Shown piece after piece: positions 5,517 to 8,950 of a stretch of DNA of 8,950 bases. The stretch comes from Cellvibrionales bacterium UBA5860 (GTDB lineage Bacteria; Pseudomonadota; Gammaproteobacteria; Pseudomonadales; Porticoccaceae). The notes under the pieces are model-generated. The model ran no database searches. It was not told the origin of the DNA and saw only the letters and a list, made by a program, of their open reading frames with translations. Both the position numbers and the translations under genes were made by a program. The stretch covers positions 69,182 to 78,131 of the forward strand of contig DJFY01000126.1 of assembly GCA_002431545.1 (NCBI GenBank), written 5' to 3'. Every line of letters begins with the position of its first letter. Position 1 is the first letter of the stretch.

Positions 5517-6563
5517 ATGGTGCATACCTTAGCTACTGAATACTCTATAGCGGTCATCACCGGACAATTTCTCATTGCTGCGGCATTTATCGGGTTTTTC
5601 GGTGTCAAGATGACTTATGTGGCCCGCGACCTGGCCCAGGCGAGCGGTCTCGGCGAAGCCTTTACCGGAGCAGTTTTCATCGGTGCCGCGACCTCGCTAT
5701 CCGGCATCATCGCTTCGGTCACCGCCGCGTCACAGGGCCATGCCAGCCTCGCCGTGAGCAATTCCCTGGGCGGCATAGCGGCGCAAACCCTGTTTCTGGT
5801 ACTGGCCGACCTGGTTTATCGCAAGGCCAATCTGGAGTTTGCCGCGGCCTCGGTGGAAAATATGATGATGTCCGCGCAACTGATGCTACTGCTGTGTCTG
5901 CTGCTGGTGGCATTTACCGTGCCGGACATCAGTTTTCTCGCCATTCATCCCGCGTCGCTGCTATTGATCGCAGCCTATCTCTTTACCGTTAAAATGCTGG
6001 TCGACACCCACCAAAAACCCATGTGGTTACCACGCAGGTCGTATGGCACGGTGCGCGAGCAGCGGGTCTCTCGCGTCGTGCAACCCGGCTCGGTAGGTCT
6101 AGCACCCCTCATCTTTAAATTCCTCGGCTGCTCACTAGTGGTCGGCCTGTCCGGTTGGCTCATCGCCACGTCCGGTATGGCAATTGTCGAACATGCCGGA
6201 TTGTCGGCGGGTATCATCGGTGGCATCTTTGTCGCGTGCGCCACCTCACTACCCGAACTTGTGATTGCTATTACAGCCATTCGTGCGGGAGCCCTGGCAC
6301 TGGCAGTCGGCGATATTGTCGGTGGCAATGCTTTTGATACGCTGTTCGTTGCCGTCGCTGACCTGTTTTATCGTGATGGTTCGATCTATCAGGCGATTTC
6401 AGGGCAGGAGTCGGTCTGGTTAGGCACCGCTATGTTGATGAATTGCACCCTGTTGCTTGGATTGATGTACCGCGAGCGCAAAGGCTTTGCCAACATTGGT
6501 ATGGAAAGTCTGATAATTTTGTTGATTTACATCGGGGCCATTACTTATCTCAGTATCAACTGA
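5517..6563 (+). CDS. CaCA-superfamily cation exchanger (Na+/Ca2+ exchanger-like) with an asymmetric ion site
   Basis: This 348-residue membrane protein has about 10 helices and two Na_Ca_ex halves. Alpha-repeat 1 covers about residues 51-102 and alpha-repeat 2 about 235-286. The two align without gaps (about 23 of 52 identical, both ending ADL-x-YR), showing the ancient duplication. Repeat 2 keeps the textbook ATSLPE (Glu247) and GGNAFD (Asn271, Asp274). Repeat 1 reads ATSLSG (Gly63 for Glu) and GGIAAQ (Ile87 and Gln90 for Asn and Asp). CaCA proteins exchange Na+ or H+ for Ca2+ using ligands from both repeats, so stoichiometry or substrate is probably altered. I believe similar one-sided proteins exist in other proteobacteria. 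A hydrophilic loop (about 162-192) joins the halves. No good Shine-Dalgarno precedes ATG 5517, so translation may be coupled to the upstream gene. The P-type ATPase gene follows after 36 bases. Confidence 0.88.
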   Translation: MVHTLATEYSIAVITGQFLIAAAFIGFFGVKMTYVARDLAQASGLGEAFTGAVFIGAATSLSGIIASVTAASQGHASLAVSNSLGGIAAQTLFLVLADLVYRKANLEFAAASVENMMMSAQLMLLLCLLLVAFTVPDISFLAIHPASLLLIAAYLFTVKMLVDTHQKPMWLPRRSYGTVREQRVSRVVQPGSVGLAPLIFKFLGCSLVVGLSGWLIATSGMAIVEHAGLSAGIIGGIFVACATSLPELVIAITAIRAGALALAVGDIVGGNAFDTLFVAVADLFYRDGSIYQAISGQESVWLGTAMLMNCTLLLGLMYRERKGFANIGMESLIILLIYIGAITYLSIN

Positions 6564-6599
6564 GATCACCAAATATCGAAGAGGTGACCACGTACCAGC

Positions 6600-8950
6600 A
6601 TGGATAAACCCAACGCCAAAGCACCCATCGACTGCCACGCGCAATCTGCACACACCGTATTTGCAGCGTTCAACTCCACAGCCAACGGTCTCGCTGCCAC
6701 AGAAGCAGAAACAAGACTCCGTACTTACGGCAGCAATCGCCTGCGACCCGCGGAGGGCAAAAGCGCGCTAAAACGGTTTCTGGCGCAGTTCAATAATGTC
6801 TTGATTTACGTGCTGCTCGGCTCCGGGCTGGTCACGCTGTTGCTCGGTCACTGGGTCGACAGTGGCGTTATTTTTGGTGTGGTGATTATCAACGCGCTGA
6901 TCGGCTTTATTCAGGAGGGCAAGGCCGAGGAAGCACTGAATGCCATTCGTCAACTACTCTCCCAGCACGCCACGGTGAAGCGCGATGGCCAGTTCGTCAC
7001 CTTGCCCGCCGAGCAGCTGGTACCCGGAGACGTGGTACTGCTGCAGTCCGGCGACAAGGTGCCGGCGGATGTACGCCTGTTTAAAAACCGAGAGTTGCGC
7101 ATAGACGAGGCGATGCTCACCGGCGAGTCGTTGCCAGTCGATAAAAACACTGAAGCAGTCTCGGTCCAGGCGGTGATCGGTGATCGCAAATGTATGGCCT
7201 TTTCCGGGACTCTGGTCACCTATGGGCAGGGCCAGGGGATGGTCATCGCCACCGGCGAGAACACGGAGATTGGCCGTATCAGCCACCTGCTGCGGGAAGT
7301 GCCCATGCTGACCACGCCACTGTTGCGGCAGATGTCCAGCTTCGCCAGGTGGCTGACGAGCGCAATCGCGGTAATCGCCTCCGCTACCCTCGCCTATGGC
7401 GTCGTTGTCCACGATTATCCCCTTGGTGAAATGTTTCTCGCTGCCGTCGGTCTGGCGGTGGCCGGAATTCCCGAAGGCCTGCCCGCCATCATGACCATTA
7501 CCCTCGCTATCGGCGTACAGCGCATGGCCCGGAAAAACGCCATCATTCGCCGCCTTCCAGCGGTGGAAACCCTCGGCTCAGTGACGGTGATCTGCTCGGA
7601 TAAAACCGGCACGCTGACCCGCAATGAAATGACCGTACAGACTGTCGCCAGTGGCGCGGGCTGGTGTGAAGTGACTGGCGTGGGTTACGCCCCACAAGGT
7701 GGCTTTAACCTCGATGGCCGCGCTGTCACGGTGGACGAACTCCCCCTGCTGCGGGAGATCGCCCAGGCAGCACTGCTTTGTAATGACGCATCACTAAAAG
7801 AGAGCGCTGGGCAGTGGCAGTTGCAGGGAGATCCCACCGAAGGAGCGCTGGTGACCCTGGCAATGAAGGCCGGTATGGAGCCGCACTTTTACCAGGAAGA
7901 ATATCCTCGCATTGATGCGATTCCTTTCGAATCCCAGCACCGCTTTATGGCGACCCTGCACCACGACCACACCGGCCACGGCTTTGCCTACCTGAAGGGA
8001 GCGCCGGAGAAAATTCTCGACATGTGTCATCTACAGCGCATGGATGGTGAGGACGCCCCCCTCGACCACGCCTACTGGGAAACCACCATGGAACAAATGG
8101 CGTCTCGGGGACAGCGGCTGTTGGCCATCGCCTTCAAAGTCATGCCCAGCGGCCAGCAAAGTCTTAACTTTGCTGACGTCGAGTACGGACTGACCCTGCT
8201 TGGGGTGGTCGGCATCGTCGACCCCCCGCGTGAAGAGGCCATCGCTGCAGTAAAGGCCTGCCGCAGTGCCGGTATCGGCGTCAAAATGATCACCGGCGAT
8301 CACGCCAGTACCGCCAGTGCCATCGGCAAACAGATGGGAATCGGTGACGGTAACGGCGCAATCAGTGGCGTAGATCTGGAGCGTTACGATGCTTCGCAGT
8401 TGCGCGAGGTCGTCAAAGAACATGAGATTTTCGCCCGGGTCTCGCCCGAGCAAAAATTACAACTGGTCACCGCGCTGCAGGCCGCTGGCGACGTCGTGGC
8501 GATGACCGGCGATGGCGTTAACGATGCGCCGGCCCTGAAGCGCGCCGAGGTCGGGGTGGCGATGGGCCAGAAGGGCACTGAGGCGGCCAAGGAGGCGGCG
8601 GAAATGGTGCTCACCGACGACAATTTCAGCACCATTGTGCACGCGGTGGAAGAAGGTCGAACCGTCTACGACAACCTGAAAAAATCCATCCTGTTCATTT
8701 TGCCTACCAACGGCGGCGAGGCCCTGACCATTATCGCCGCCATCGTCATGGGGCGTATGCTGCCCATCACTGCCGCGCAGATTTTATGGATCAACATGAT
8801 CACTGCAGTGACGCTGGCGCTGACCCTGGCCTTCGAACCCGCTGAGCGCGACGTGATGCGGCGTCCGCCCCGGGACCCGCGTGAGCCACTTTTGTCGGGC
8901 TTTCTGATCTGGCGGGTGGTTTTCGTCTCGCTGATCCTGGTCACCGGCAC
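6600..8950 (+). CDS. Type II (SERCA/PMR1-like) P-type cation-transporting ATPase, C-terminus beyond window
   Basis: The frame is open from ATG at 6600 to the right edge (783 codons; about 900 is usual). Domains in order: cation-ATPase N domain (about 15-60), M1 and M2 (about 65-108, with QEGKAEEAL after M2), actuator with PGD (142-144) and TGES (174-177), M3 (about 245-270), M4 with the ion-site motif IPEGLP (Glu292), phosphorylation site SDKTGT (phospho-Asp334), nucleotide-binding KGAPE (466-470), hinge TGDGVNDAP (636-644), M5 with TNGGE (Asn704, Glu707), M6 with WINMITA (730-736) and the start of M7. All catalytic motifs are intact, so an active pump is expected. IPEGLP and Asn/Glu in M5 match Ca2+ pumps. 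Ala736 stands where SERCA has Asp800, so Ca2+ is not assured and another cation is possible. MgtA-type Mg2+ import is not supported by M6. An AGAGG-like site is 13-15 bases before ATG, longer than ideal. It lies 36 bases after the exchanger gene, in the same operon. Confidence 0.93.
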   Translation, partial: MDKPNAKAPIDCHAQSAHTVFAAFNSTANGLAATEAETRLRTYGSNRLRPAEGKSALKRFLAQFNNVLIYVLLGSGLVTLLLGHWVDSGVIFGVVIINALIGFIQEGKAEEALNAIRQLLSQHATVKRDGQFVTLPAEQLVPGDVVLLQSGDKVPADVRLFKNRELRIDEAMLTGESLPVDKNTEAVSVQAVIGDRKCMAFSGTLVTYGQGQGMVIATGENTEIGRISHLLREVPMLTTPLLRQMSSFARWLTSAIAVIASATLAYGVVVHDYPLGEMFLAAVGLAVAGIPEGLPAIMTITLAIGVQRMARKNAIIRRLPAVETLGSVTVICSDKTGTLTRNEMTVQTVASGAGWCEVTGVGYAPQGGFNLDGRAVTVDELPLLREIAQAALLCNDASLKESAGQWQLQGDPTEGALVTLAMKAGMEPHFYQEEYPRIDAIPFESQHRFMATLHHDHTGHGFAYLKGAPEKILDMCHLQRMDGEDAPLDHAYWETTMEQMASRGQRLLAIAFKVMPSGQQSLNFADVEYGLTLLGVVGIVDPPREEAIAAVKACRSAGIGVKMITGDHASTASAIGKQMGIGDGNGAISGVDLERYDASQLREVVKEHEIFARVSPEQKLQLVTALQAAGDVVAMTGDGVNDAPALKRAEVGVAMGQKGTEAAKEAAEMVLTDDNFSTIVHAVEEGRTVYDNLKKSILFILPTNGGEALTIIAAIVMGRMLPITAAQILWINMITAVTLALTLAFEPAERDVMRRPPRDPREPLLSGFLIWRVVFVSLILVTG

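Noticed and set aside
6954..7412. 152-residue minus-strand frame within the ATPase gene
   Set aside because: It is the antisense shadow of the actuator and M3 region, where the plus strand carries intact PGD and TGES motifs.

Overview
The window reads as chromosomal DNA of a Gram-negative, probably marine, gammaproteobacterium. This is inferred from a Tat-exported PhoX-type phosphatase, a mid-50s GC content judged by eye, Shine-Dalgarno sites of the GGAGG type, and several Na+-coupled or membrane ion carriers. No RNA gene, mobile element, CRISPR array or integration scar was seen. The genus cannot be fixed from sequence alone.

Layout. Left half, minus strand: (i) 1-737, the N-terminal 245 codons of a PhoX-family alkaline phosphatase, cut by the window edge, with a candidate Pho box at 796-813; (ii) 738-1069, a non-coding gap; (iii) 1070-2269, a 12-helix MFS transporter best started at a GTG; (iv) 2266-2331, a possible 21-codon ORF coupled to it; (v) 2350-3429, a CNNM/DUF21-type ion transport protein. 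A 395-base divergent region (3430-3824) holds a leader hairpin, a perfect 18-bp palindrome and a second small hairpin. Right half, plus strand, closely spaced and probably one operon: (vi) 3825-5462, a Na/Pi-cotransporter with a C-terminal PhoU-like helical domain (YjbB type); (vii) 5517-6563, a CaCA-superfamily (Na+/Ca2+ exchanger-like) protein; (viii) 6600 to the right edge, a type II P-type cation ATPase missing its last membrane helices.

The common theme is phosphate plus divalent-cation handling. A secreted phosphatase family known to need Ca2+ releases phosphate, a Na+/phosphate carrier moves phosphate, and an exchanger, a P-type pump and a CNNM protein move cations. It is inference that these act together, for example to balance Ca2+/Mg2+ against phosphate. 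Two carriers depart from textbook ion sites. The exchanger has lost the acidic and Asn ligands of its first alpha-repeat but kept them in the second. The ATPase has Ala where SERCA has the Asp of helix M6. The transported ions should therefore not be assumed to be Ca2+.
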